A stretch of 64,000 nucleotides of DNA from Canna indica (Eukaryota > Streptophyta > Magnoliopsida > Zingiberales > Cannaceae), in NCBI GenBank assembly GCA_034359265.1, contig CP136891.1, positions 58,566,001-58,630,000 of the forward strand. The letters are read 5' to 3'. The stretch's first letter is position 1. The number at the start of each line of letters is the position of its first letter. Of this stretch, positions 1 to 11,050 are shown piece after piece. The notes under the pieces are model-generated. The model was not told where the DNA came from and did no database searches. It saw nothing but the letters and a program-made list of their open reading frames with translations. A program made the position numbers and the translations under genes.

Positions 1-1990
1 ATTTAACTTTGTGTCCAACCTGGTAATTAGATCTGGTAGGCCGACCCACCCTCAGTGGAAGGTCGAGGTAACGAAGCGGGAATTCAGCGGCTTGGCATCC
101 CAGGGAATTCAGCCATGGGGAGACCACCAAGGAGACTGGTAACAATGGATTTGTACGGATTAATGCGGAGGCCAGAAGCTAGATCATAACATCTCAATAG
201 TAGTCGAAGATTTTCGAGGTAGGATGCCAAGTTTGTACATAATATATATAATCAGATCGTTCGCAAATAAGAAGTGATGAACTCCACCTGGAATCTGTTG
301 ATGAAGAACCCCCTGGATGGGATTGTTCTGTGCGGCAGAGGCAAGTAGCCGAGAGAGGCAATTAGAGGCGAGTATGAAAAGGAATGGAGAAAGAGGATTA
401 CCCTACCTCACACCTGATTTGTGGCAAAAGGGAAGACTCCTGAGACCGTGACTTTAAGGAGGATTCTGTCTTCACGAGATTGATGACAGCCCCATATCGT
501 TTCATGGACCCCCCATGTAGCGGTCAAGAGTGCTACGGTGAGTCATGAATGCATTTTGGTTGCCACTGACTAAGCAATGAATGTATGGTTTCAGTCGAGT
601 GGATAGGATCTTGGAAAAAATACGGACAATCATCGACTCAAGACTTATAGGCCTATAATCAGATATATGAGAAGCTCTATCTGATTTTGGAATCAATACA
701 ATGAAGCCCGAATTGAATCTTCTTAATAGTTCCGGCTTGTGATAAATTTCATTGAATATGCTAGTGAGATCGATCAAAGTATCCTAGAAAGCAAGAAAAA
801 ACTAGAGGAGAGGCCATCTGGGCCCGCCGCTTTATTACGACCAAGATCTTGTATAGCGGCCTTGATCTCAAAAGAAGCGAAAGGTGAGTCCAAGTCCAAC
901 CCGGTCGTCTCAGGTAATGTAGGCATCTCAATCAAAGACCAGTTGAGCTTCAGTAATGGCTTGTTGCAGTGACCAAGCAAATTTTTGAAGTGAGCACGGA
1001 ATGCCCCCGCAATCTCATCCGAGCCATACAGAATTCCAGAATACAATATAGTGTTACGGAGCCGTTTCTTGCTAGATATCCAGGAAGAGCAAGCCGAGGA
1101 GGTAGAAGGAGGCTCCGACCACGCTGCATTGATAATTCGCTGAAAATGAGTCTTGTTTAGTCACCAATGTTCCAACCGGAACCATCGCCCACCATGGGAG
1201 GAGGGAATACCGGCTCGGAAGAAGAGAGCGTTGTGGTCCTAGAGAGTCTTTCCCCGCCGATAACCGCAACCAAGGGGAGGGAGAGAGAAGTAGGCAATGA
1301 AACTAAGACACGATCCAGCCGAGCAAGGCAAGGAGAAGGTTGATTATTCGACCAAGTGAATTGTCGGCCAAAGATCGGGAGGTCGATCAATTCAAAATCA
1401 GCAATAAACTTGGAGAGCAAGGCCGAGTCAGAAGCGGAGCCGTGGCAGTTACGACGCTCATGTCCGAAGCGCGTCACGTTGAAGTCGCCACCAATAATAT
1501 ATCTAGTTGATGGGTCGAACAGTAGAACACCCAGATCAGCAAAGAAAGCTCTTCTACCCGTCCGGCGTGGAGGACCATATATGCTAATAAAAACCAATAT
1601 CTGATTTGTGCGGCATTGCTCAAGTTTGGCCATCAAATAGTGATCACCTACAAGTGACGTCAATGGGTCCCACATTGATTCATCCCATATAAGCACCTGA
1701 TCGCCGGCAGCATCGGCAGCAATGAAGGGTTGGCGGAAGCTGGTAAGCTACTTGGCACATGAGGAGGATATATACTGCAGCCAGCTTGGTCTCTTGAAGA
1801 GCAACAACCGAGCATTTCCCCTCCAATACACAACATTTAACCATATATCGCTTAGCGCTACGATTCAATCCACGGACGTTCCAAAGTAATGCTGAGAAAT
1901 TTGATGTCATGGTAAACAGGAATACCACAAACTCCGATAAAACATGAAAACACAATCCATTACAGGTCGGTCGCACCACTCAGAGAAGTG
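1..1990 (-). mobile_element. LINE (L1-like) ORF2 remnant, runs off the window start
   Basis: Degenerate non-LTR retrotransposon read right to left. The endonuclease begins at about 1910 with an N-terminal signature (LLWNVRGLN) followed by VVALQETKL. At 1157-1696 come IIGGDFNVTRF and FTWSNN, typical of the APE-type endonuclease. Reverse transcriptase follows at 502-1046 (AAGPDGLSSSF, then LIPKSD and YRPISL). The catalytic box near 240-280 reads FAND instead of the usual FADD or YADD, so one catalytic Asp is lost. Frameshifts separate the blocks. No ORF1 is seen upstream of 1990, so the copy is 5' truncated. It lies about 600 bp upstream of, and antisense to, the SWI3 exons. The family call is firm. 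The exact 5' boundary (about 1980-2090) is not. Confidence 0.9.
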
Positions 1991-2614
1991 CCCAAGATCA
2001 CCGATAGGACCACAGATGCAAGAGCAGCCAAATTGAAGCTCACCCGATGACCAGCCCCAACCTCAATGGAAGTACCCTAATGGAGATAATACAATTTCTA
2101 AAAAATTACTTTTTTACTTAAATTCTTTGATTCACTATTTAGTGCATCAACACCAACTATAAACCTGGTCGTGACAATTTACTCCATGTACAATTTAGTG
2201 TTACTGGGATAGCAGTTGTGTCCTTGTTCCTTGATCCTTCAAAGCAACTATCATACATCAAAAGCCAAAAATAATTAGCCAATTATGAATTATCATCATT
2301 CACATTCCATTGATCCCCATCACCCCCTACATTGGCAGAGCCTCGTGCAGTGGGTTTGCCCTTTAACTGCTGTAGCAGCTTTCAACTAATTAGTAGCATG
2401 TTCATCACTGTGCGTTAATTGTAGCCATTTCACTTACTATGCTCACAATTGAACTGACTTGTGGTGTTCTCTCTTCATAGCTGTTGATTTTTCACCTAGT
2501 AGTTCACAACTAAAATAATAGCAACTTTACACTACAGTGTCTATATTGAGTTGGAAACGGTGGCCCATTATTTCTTGGTTTGTTCCTAAAACTGCATCCT
2601 TTTTGCCTTTTCAG
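1991..2614. other. Non-coding stretch, probably SWI3 intron
   Basis: No coding potential is seen. The stretch ends in a pyrimidine-rich tract and CAG immediately before the first SWI3 exon, as expected for the 3' end of an intron. The preceding exon would lie left of the window, beyond the LINE. Confidence 0.5.
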
Positions 2615-3413
2615 GTTGCTTTCTTATCTGCAGTGGTGGATTCAGATGTTGCTCAAGCTGCAGCTCAAGCTGCTATTTCAGCGTTGCATAAGGTGGACAT
2701 AGGTGGTGGCATTCAAACTTCAGCAGTTGGTGCAAAAGATGAAGGTATAAGGCTATAAGCTGTATATAGTGAGGTTTTGATTATTTCTTTTTTTCTTGTT
2801 AGTTCACGACAAACTGATCCTAAGAAAATGCAAATTTTATGTTGCTTATAGAACGTTGTGACCAATCATCTCTTTTTTCAATTATATGCTAAGGGTTTTC
2901 ATGTGGTCCTTCTTGCAATATTTTCTTATACTGGTGCCATCTAACTTCAGAACATAAAGTTTCTTCTGGTAAATGTTCTAGAATTGCATGTTCTTCCTAT
3001 ACAGGGTCTTCTGCTGCAGATAGTCAAGTTTATTCTGAGAGTCTCAATGAGGCTATTACAGAGGCAGAGTCTCAACTCGAGAAGGAAGAAAAAGATGTGG
3101 ATCAATATCTATCTGATATAGTACAAATTCAGGTAATAATCGAGCACAATGCTCCTGCGACCTTTTGGTTTTGTCCTAGTTCGATCATCATCTGCAATGA
3201 AAAGGTTTACATATTCCTTCTCTGCAGATGAAAGAAATCCAAGATGAGATTGTACACTTTGAGGAGCTAGAACTCCTTTTGGAAAAGGATAGACTGCAAC
3301 TGCAATACATGAAGGATCTTCTTTTCGCTGATCAGTTGTCCATTCTACAACATAAACCTCGACAGGTGTCAAAAGATGGGGAAAAGGTTAAACCCACTAA
3401 TCTTGTTTCTTGA
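2615..3413 (+). CDS. SWI/SNF complex subunit, SWI3 type (SWI3A-like), last three exons
   Basis: Three exons with consistent phases: 2615-2744 (acceptor TTTTCAG, donor GAAG/GTATAA), 3005-3132 (acceptor TACAG, donor CAG/GTAATA) and 3228-3413 (acceptor TCTGCAG, stop TGA 3411-3413). The peptide starts VAFLSAVVDSDVAQAAAQAA, which resembles the alanine-rich block after the SANT domain of plant SWI3 proteins. It continues with a Glu/Lys-rich coiled coil containing MKEIQDEIVHFEELELLLEK and FADQLSILQHK, like the conserved C-terminal dimerisation helix. SWI3 proteins are Myb-like core subunits of nuclear SWI/SNF remodelling complexes. The exons are free of stops, so the gene may be alive with its SWIRM and SANT exons left of the window. 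It could equally be a 3' gene fragment. SWI3A rather than B, C or D is a guess from motif spacing. Confidence 0.75.
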
Positions 3414-4372
3414 CGATGGAGCAAAATTTCCATATTTAATTAAAGGAACTATTTATAACTTTTCATTCCAGTTACTATTGGCATAATATTAGCAACAAGA
3501 AATAGAATTCTATTGTGAATCTGTAGGTGCATCTTTCTAGTGCTGTACAATTTGTTTATTTATTTGTCCACTGGATCACCAGCATCAATTGTGTTTATCT
3601 TATATTCTGTCATATTTTATTCAATGAAATATTACTTACATTATAATTAATTGCTCTTAGAGCATATGCTTGTATTAGGTGATAAAAAATAAAAGGATAA
3701 GTGAACCCACTTGTGCTCAAGTGGTAGTAACATCCGAATATGTTGTCTAGGTCTTAAGTTCAATTCCTAGTTGTAGCACTTTGTGCGTCTTTTTTATATC
3801 TTTGTACGTCTTGTGCGTATATTATTACGTTTGTGATTTGTAATGATTGTGTTATAAAATTATTTTTTTAAAATTTTTTTTTGAAAGAATAAAGGGCAGA
3901 TTTTATATATGCATTTGTTTGGTGGTTGAATCAGAAGGTAAAATTAATATTATAAATTAAATAAAAAATTAACTATTTCTTTTTTTAATCTACTGTATTA
4001 GGTAAAGTAAATGGACAATTAAAAGACGATATACAAGGGCTTGGGCATAAAAAATCCTCATCAAGACATCAACATAGGTAAAAAAAATCCTCATCAACAT
4101 AGGTGTTAAATCCTTAAAAGTGAGATTTGGATAACAGAACTTTGTTTTCCCCGTGTTATTGATTTGAGGAGAAAGACCTATATATCCATAAGCAGTATAT
4201 CAATTATCAAATACATGCATAAGATACAATTGTGTACGGCCGTATAATACATGATAGAATGGGAAAAATAATAATATCTTACGCATACCAAATAGCAAAA
4301 CTGCATATTGCTCGTGTTAATGTTGATTAATAGTATTTAATCCTTATCAACACCAATTAATATTATTAACAT
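3414..4372. other. SWI3 3' flank, AT-rich, otherwise no gene
   Basis: The first 200 bases are probably 3' UTR. A tRNA-like SINE lies at 3701-3890 (separate entry). Near 4040-4110 the phrase AAAAATCCTCATCAACATAGG occurs twice in slightly different form. Nothing else is recognised. Confidence 0.5.
3701..3890 (+). mobile_element. tRNA-derived SINE (probable)
   Basis: A pol III A-box-like sequence (TGCTCAAGTGGT, 3713-3724) is followed about 35 bases later by a B-box-like sequence (GTTCAATTCC, 3758-3767). A TTTGTGCGTCTT/TTTGTACGTCTT repeat and a T-rich tail follow. The spacing and motifs fit a tRNA-derived SINE head. Possible flanking similarity (AATAAAAGG and AATAAAGGG) is too weak to call a target duplication. 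The right boundary is approximate. Confidence 0.5.
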
Positions 4373-5148
4373 TGTTGGTCAAGGCTTCACCCCCGCACTT
4401 AAGGATTCTCTGAAAATATTTTGATGATGACAAATCATATTTAACGATGTCTTCTAACATTATTATTTCATATTCGGAGTCGACTTGCGCGATGCATCCC
4501 TAATAAAAAACTCAACGTGTCCTCGGAAAGAAATCAGAAGGATGTAGATTGGCATGCAATCATCGACAAAAAGAGTGTTTAGATTTAGGATGTCTAGTTA
4601 TACTGTATTTTCCTTACTACGATGTCTAGAATCCTCAAAGCTCGAAATCCGAACCCGGAATCGAGAATCAGTTGAAAAATCAATAATCAACAAAATTACG
4701 AATTATCGGTCCAATCTCGGCTGATCCTTGGCCGATCGAGCATCGGCCCAGGATCGATATGCTACTGAAAAGTCCAATAGCAATTTCGATCGAATCTCGA
4801 GCGATCTTGGTCGACCCAGATTCGACTAATTAAAGACCGATCTAAATATCCAACAACATCTCTTTTTCTAGCTGTTTCAAGCGGTTGGACCCAAAATTTA
4901 CCTCATGCTTTCTATATATACACCTCATACTAGTATTTCTTGATGTTGGTTGAACACCTTGAGACATCATTTGAGCCATCTTAAGCCTTCTTTAGTCATT
5001 CTTCTTCAAAACCTACTCTCCAACAATATATTTCTTGTCATCACCTTTGAACTTCGATCGATTCACTTTGAGGCATCAAGAAGGGGACTAGGAACTTGTT
5101 TTGGGAGCTAAGTTGTATTTGTTTAATTTATTTCTCTCATTTACTTAT
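4373..5148 (+). mobile_element. SIRE-type Copia LTR fragment
   Basis: Starts TGTTGG and, like the SIRE LTRs at 16213, 19153 and 26615, soon contains TTTTGATGATGACAAA. A middle part rich in GATCG/GGTCGACC motifs (4720-4850) corresponds to the palindrome-rich U3 of those LTRs. A TATA-like TCTATATATACACCTCAT follows near 4910. The right end stops where the Tat LTR begins at 5149, so it is truncated or interrupted. No internal region is attached. Confidence 0.55.
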
Positions 5149-5995
5149 TGTTCCTACCTGAGGATCAGAGCGGTACGGTCCGGTTCGGTGTCTCTCCTAG
5201 TCAAGTGCAACTCCAGTGAGGGATCTGCAAAAGACACTCCGATGCTCAAGTCAGTAGGTGATCGAGTAGGAGGTAATGGAAATTGGAACTTAGATTACTT
5301 GAGGCGTGATATGTCTGTATTTATTGCATGTGGAGGTAATAACGCCGCCCGATAATCTCGTGGGGATATTGCTCGGAATGGGTCGAGACTGATCCCGGAG
5401 ATGTTGGGCTTGTAATGGTGTATCCCTCGTTATAAGGAGGACGTGGGTGTCCTTGTATGACCGGGTGGAGCCTCCGGACAGAGCCATTTGGTATGGCTTG
5501 AATCGGGTTCACACATGTGGGCGCTGCTGGGCTGAATCTGGTCGGGCCCAATATAGTATTAGTCCAGTCCACAACCCTCGAGCTCAGTCGGAGTTTGGAG
5601 GACTACGTACCGAGCTCTAATTAATGTCGGCTTATGACCTCGGCTTTCTTGTGATTCGATGGATCTTTGGGAATGTTTTGCTGAGTTGTTTCACGCGTAG
5701 AAATCGAGCTCGGGCTTCAAGTTGGCGTGCGATGACTTTGTTTTGGTTTGGGGCGGATCATATCGACGTATCTTTGTCGTGTCATTTTGCGCCTCTTCGG
5801 CTTCTGCGCCTAGCATGGTGGTTTAGTAATAGGGATTTTTCTCTTCCGTTGTGGCTCCTTATTGACACTTGTCTTTTCGTTTTGAAAAGCAATCACGGAG
5901 GAGAAAGTGTTTTCCGTTGGGCGGGCTGGTCGGCTGGGTTTTTTTTATGGTCGATTGTTGGCCGTTCGATGAGGGGTTCATCACTTGTGTGCCTA
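5149..5995 (-). mobile_element. 3' LTR of a minus-strand Tat-type Ty3/gypsy element
   Basis: Begins on the plus strand TGTTCCTACCTGAGGATC and matches 13319-13537 plus 16051-16212 nearly throughout. Shared phrases include GACACTCCGATGCTCAAGTC, TTTATTGCATGTGGAGGTAA and TTGCTCGGAATGGGTCGAGA. The second copy is followed on the minus strand by a Tat-type primer binding site, which sets the orientation: this copy is the 3' LTR of the same element or of a close relative. The right boundary is not defined. Similarity to the other copy can be followed to about 5517, where that copy is cut by a Copia LTR. Confidence 0.6.
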
Positions 5996-6039
5996 TAAAA
6001 CAATTTCCTCCTTCCCGTTTTTGAACTTTTCTCACGGTT

Positions 6040-6640
6040 TTGGTGCTCGGTGCTTTGGAAGTCTTCTTCGGCGACAACTTCGTTGATTATCAATTAAACC
6101 ATCGTCGTCCTCTTTTTTCTCTTGTCTATTCCTGGGTTCAAGAGGAGATAAAGTTGTTGGGTTCGGTAATGACCGACCTGAATAACATCTTATCTTTTCG
6201 GGAGGATGTCCATTGCTCGTGAGGGTGTTGAGGAGGACTATGAATGTGTTCCGTGCTCATCATCGGACAGAGGATTTTTTGGTGCATTGCTTCATCTTTT
6301 CGGTGTTTGTTTTCGTGTACCGAACTCTTTTTGATGAGTTGGGGGTGTGTCTTCCCTTTACCAATTTTGAGCACAACGTTTAGAACTTGGTGAACGTTGC
6401 TCCCACTCAATTGCACTCGAACAGTTGGGCATTCGTTCATTGTTTCGAAATTGTGATGGAGTGTCTCGGGGTTAAGCCAAGCCTTTTTGTGTTCTTTTTC
6501 CTCTTCCAAGCGAAGGGGGTGCAAAAGAGATTATGAGGATCTTTGAGTGGCATCCTTGGGAGGAAGCTATTGAAAGAAATATTGCCCTTGAGCCAATCAC
6601 ATGTCGATGTGTTTAGGGACTATTAAAGGGTAATCAACTT
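6040..6640 (+). pseudogene. Antisense accessory ORF remnant of the Tat element (putative gypsy type transposon domain, PF04195-like)
   Basis: A discontinuous frame at about 6290-6560 gives FRTLFDELGVCLPFTNFEHN, then VAPTQLHSNSWAFVHCFEIV, then CLGVKPSLFVFFFLFQAKG. This pattern (L.LP.....; VAP.QL.PN.WA....FE; LGV.PS...F..LF) recalls the domain annotated as 'putative gypsy type transposon' in plants. Known Tat-lineage elements can carry such an ORF antisense to gag-pol, next to the 3' LTR. That is exactly its position and strand here. A TATA-like CCTATAAAACAA lies at about 5992 on the plus strand. Stop codons interrupt the frame, and the sequence ends where the Copia LTR begins. The family call is from memory of the motif. 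Confidence 0.5.
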
Positions 6641-8763
6641 AATGAGGAAACTTTTTCATCATATGCTACATCTTTACTCATAAAGATTGTGATGAACTCC
6701 ATGAACCCGAGTAAATGATTCTGAGGCCATGATGAGATCATGCTAGTGAGATTTGGAATCGAGATGTCCATGTTCTAAATGTTCCTAGTTGTAGGATCAC
6801 AAATTAGGAGATTGGTGATTCCGGATAGACTAGTGCACTTGGTACATGCCCTATACGATAAGGGGTAGCTGATCTCATAATTGCTTTGGTTCTATCTCTA
6901 CGTGGCCCTCAGCGTCATGTGCCGGTATTACTGGGCATGGAGAAGCATTCATGGAGGTAGGTGAGCAACCAACATGGAATCAGTTACTCATAGTAAGAGG
7001 AGATAATGTCCTATGTGTCCCTGCAAGTGTCGACTCGGGAATCTCTGGCCATAGTAAACATGAAAGTCATGAAGATGTTTATGGCATTTCGTTATTGAGA
7101 AGACATCTTGGCGGGTGGAATACATATGAATCGGTATTAGGGTTTGACACTTCTTCCGTACCCTAGCCGACTTCGGGACATTGTAACCGAGGGACTTAGT
7201 TGCACGGTAAGTAATTACCGAAGGGCGTTCTATCCATGTAGATTGAACCTCACACTATCCGGGTAGTCATGACACATTGCTAGACGTCAATCTTAACTTG
7301 TGAGTGGAGTCCTTCACGACCACACTAAAGGGGTTTAATGGAGGCTCGTAAGATTCGAATAAAAGTCGTTATATTGGATCCAACTCTCTGTTATGTACAA
7401 CTCACACACAACAGGCTAACCTCGTAACAGACTTTATGAGATTGAGTTCGAATGCGGCATTATATGTCTACTAGCATGCACATGCTACAACTCCATCACG
7501 GATCTCGTTTATGGACATAATAAGAAAGATATTTTCTATTGGAAAAAATGCACGAGGAAGGAGTTCCTTGGTAATCTTAATTTGTCGGGCATCCCTAAAT
7601 TATAGGGATTGACATATAATAATATTTTATGTGATTGATTAAATTTAATTAACCACTTGACGGGGATTATATTTAATTATGAATTAAATATAATTTGATT
7701 TTGAATCAAATATACATGATAAAATTAGTTTCTAACCATGAGCCAAACCAATTAATTAGGAATTAATTTATTTGGATAAATTCTAATTAATAAGAATTTA
7801 ATTTATAGAGACAAATCATAAAATTAATAGATATATGATTTATGTGGATAAATCATAATTCTATTAATTAATAGGAATTCGAATTAGATAAACCTCTCTC
7901 TTATTGTTCAGGGGATTGGTTTATTTAGATAATTATCATTCTTATTTATAGGCTCTTAATTTATGAAGATAAATTACAGTTTATATTTAATTAGATTTAA
8001 TTAATTTCAAATTAATTATGAAACCATTAAAATATAAATTATTTTTGAAGATAAATCCCGAAATTTTAAATTACATGGAGAGTATTTTTTGGGGGCCGAG
8101 TCTACTCTTGTAGCCCCCCTCTCTATAAAGAGTGGCCGAACACCCCATAGGAGGGGGTTGGTTAATTGGTTCTTCATTTTCTTGGAGAAGATTAAGATTT
8201 TGATTCTTTAGAGGTTTTTTGAATAGAAAGATTCCAAAGAACCCCTCCTCCTCTCCATTGGTGGCCGACCATCTACATCCTCCTTCCCCGATTTTTTGTG
8301 AAGCCAAATCGAAGGTGTCATCTTCTTGGGAGTGTCGCCCCCTTCATCTTCTTGGAGGAGTCCAAGAAGAACAACGAGGTATTCTTTCATTTACCTACTC
8401 GTTACGTTGTTTTCTCATCCTCTCTCATTCCCTCTTTGGTGCTCGGTTCTTGGTGGAAGGGTCGGCCTTGCCTTGGTGGATTTCGGGATTGAGAAAGCTT
8501 CTCCGTTGAGCCACAACGAGCCCCGGTGTTCGCTGTCCCTTTTGTTGCGAGCTGCTTGGTGTGGACTTACGTTGAAGGACGTGCGCGTGTGCGTCTCAAA
8601 ATGGGGATAAGAGCAGCCATACCAACCGCGAGTTGAGGTATATCTTCTCCTTATTCTCATATGTTGAATTCCTTAATATTGCCAAAGTAAATCATTCTTT
8701 TCGGGATGGTTTGAATTTTTTAAATTGCTATTTCCGCTGCATTTTTTCGAATCCCATCCCAAT
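6641..8763 (+). mobile_element. 5' LTR region of a decayed Copia element
   Basis: Non-coding, ending immediately before a primer binding site at 8766. A promoter-like CTCTCTATAAAGAGTGGCC lies near 8118, preceded by an AT-rich block (7600-8090) full of TTAATTAATT variants. The 5' edge could not be fixed: no clean TG start or target duplication was found, so 6641 is only where similarity to the Tat accessory ORF ends. At about 2.1 kb it would be long for a Copia LTR. Confidence 0.5.
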
Positions 8764-8765
8764 AG

Positions 8766-8778
8766 TGGTATCAGAGCC
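8766..8778 (+). other. Primer binding site (initiator-Met tRNA)
   Basis: TGGTATCAGAGCC, the usual plant Copia PBS complementary to the 3' end of initiator tRNA-Met, directly after the LTR end. It starts minus-strand DNA synthesis. It fixes the LTR/internal junction of this element. Confidence 0.85.
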
Positions 8779-10223
8779 ACCTTTAGCAATTTTGTGGAAT
8801 TTTTTATTTCGCGCTTTGGTCACGTTTACGAACTGTTCGCTCCTTAAACGTCATGCTGTTCGATTTTAGTTTTCAAGGGTTTTTGAGTCATTTTCTTGGC
8901 TCTACGGTTCATGCAATGAATCGAGATAGATGCCTACCGTCCATATTAATTTTGGACATAATTTAAACTCAAAAATCTCGTGGGTTCATGGTTGAACAGC
9001 CCCGAGAACCAAAAAAAATCAGCATGTGTTGTTTGAACCATTTTGGGTGGAAATGTGATCGAATTTGCACGATTTCGGATTCTATTTTTTCATTTCTTTC
9101 TCATATATGATGTGATGCATGAAAGGATGATTATGGATGAGCCTTATGTGCATGTGACTGTGTGTAAAACGTGGTTGTGACGATTGCTTGTAAATATAGG
9201 AAATTTTAGCATTGTAATTTTTTAAATAGGGCATGCGTACCCCTGCCTCCCTCTTGAGAATTCTGATTGTAATTCACTTCTCCCTCTCCTTAAACCTTTC
9301 CCCAAGGGTTGTTTGGGGTCTTCTTCTTTTAGATTTGTAAAATTAGAAGTTTAGGGATAGATTCACGATGAGCACGCTTGATGCCCTATTTTGGTGCGCG
9401 CGCGGAGAGTTGTTCGGCGCCATGTTGATGATGACTTGAACCCGGGAAAACATTGATAGAACCGGAAACCTACAATGTGATTTTGGGCAGTGCCTTGTCT
9501 TGGTTCACCCGGTGGCTCAGGTGGAATCCTTAGAACATCCCTAATCACCATTATTTACTTTATGCTTTTATTTATTGCTCTTGCTTCAATTGTTGATTGC
9601 TTAGATAAATTATAATTGTACGAAGAAACCCTCCAATAATATTGAGTTCGAATGGCTAAGATATTAAGAATATCGATCACGTCTTCCATCGTTACGAGGT
9701 ACAAGTGTGTCTATTGTCACAATGGATTTGTTGTGCACACACAAGACCTTTTGTGCTAATAGACACGTTGCACCTCATATGGCACATATCCCTTTTGTGT
9801 CTCTGCTATTGGCTTGAACATGACTTACCTTGTTGAGCTACAATCAAGGGTGGTTGTTTTCTCGCTAGGGCATACGAACGATGGGTCCGACTCAACTAGG
9901 GCTCATTGGTTTGTTGTGCACACACAAGGCCTTGGTTGTCCTAGAGGCAAAACTTATGAAACTCACATAGTGATGTGATCGGTAAATAGTTATCTACCCA
10001 TGGACCTATTAGGGTTTGTCGTGTTACATACGAGACCCAAGTAGGAGAAATGAGATTCTATTTTCCCCTAAGGAAGTCTACCAATGAGGGCTTCCCGCTT
10101 TCAAATCGGAGGGAACTATGGAATCATGAAAATTAGTAGGAGACATGATTAATTAAAAGACCCCAATAAATATACATGTAGAATATATGCTCATTTATAT
10201 CTTTATTTTCTTTGTAGCATATC
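8779..10223 (+). other. Copia untranslated leader, no gene seen
   Basis: Lies between PBS and gag. No convincing reading frame. Phrases such as GTTGTGCACACACAAG(G/A)CCTT recur (9730 and 9912), suggesting a local duplication. Nothing else is recognised. Confidence 0.45.
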
Positions 10224-11050
10224 ATGTCACCGTTACTGTCGTTAGATTGTTCCATCAATGAAAATAAATTAACTAGACCAAATTATGTCGATTGGATGCG
10301 AAATTTGAGGATCGTCCTCATGGGAATCTATCTCACATTCTTGATTCTCCGGGACCGGTGCCACCCCTTGGGGAAGGGGATTATACCGAGGAAGAGAATA
10401 CAACTTCCTAATGCTGGCATCCATGTCCGATGAGTTGCAAAAGCAGCATGAACATCTATCTCATAATGCTGGCATCCATGTCCGATGAGTTGCAAAAGTA
10501 GCATGAACATTTGGATACCGAAGCTATCCTCGATCACCTCAAGTTATTGTATGGTGAGCATATGAGGATAACTAGGTACAAGCTATCTAAACAACTCTTC
10601 CATGCTAAAATGGAGGATAACACTCTTGTTTAGACCCAGGTCCTCAAACTAATCAATTTGATTGAGGAGTTAGAGATGTTGAGGTTCTCCATGGACATGG
10701 AACTAAGTCACGACTTAGTACTCCAATCCCTCCCGAATTCGTTTTCACAGTTTGTTGATAACTTCCACATAAACAAGTAGGATGTCTCGCTTCTCGAGCT
10801 CCTTAATATGGTAAAGACTACTGAGTCCCACCTTATGAAGGGTAAGGATACAGTCTTGTTAGTGGGAGATGCCTCTAAGGTAAAGTTATACTCTATTAAG
10901 AATAATGTGAAAAACAAAACTGTGAAACCCATGAGAAATATCTAGAAGAAAGGAAAAGTTGTTCCCAATTGCACATGTTACCATTATGGTAAAGATGACC
11001 ACTGAAGCGTAACTGCAAGGAGTATTTTGCAGAGTTAAAATTGAAGATGG
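10224..11050 (+). pseudogene. Copia gag remnant (UBN2-type)
   Basis: Interrupted frames give NYVDWMRNLRIVL, LASMSDELQKQHEHLDT, LKLLYGEHMRITRYKLSKQL, LINLIEELEMLRFSMDMEL, LVLQSLPNSFSQFVDNF and SLLELLNMVKTTESHLMKG in the order expected for plant Ty1/Copia gag. They are followed by a broken zinc knuckle (CYHYGKDDH; the first HC pair and the last Cys are lost or shifted). A short repeat (AATGCTGGCATCCATGTCCGATGAGTTGCAAAAG, copies starting about 10411 and 10467) is a small internal duplication. Frameshifts and stops make it non-functional. It follows the PBS and leader of the same element. Confidence 0.8.

Noticed and set aside
5624..5998. 124-residue frame
   Set aside because: It lies within the Tat 3' LTR, lacks any motif, and the minus strand is open there too.
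8071..8660. Overlapping frames of 60-96 residues on both strands
   Set aside because: They lie in the Copia LTR around its TATA box, with no similarity recognised.
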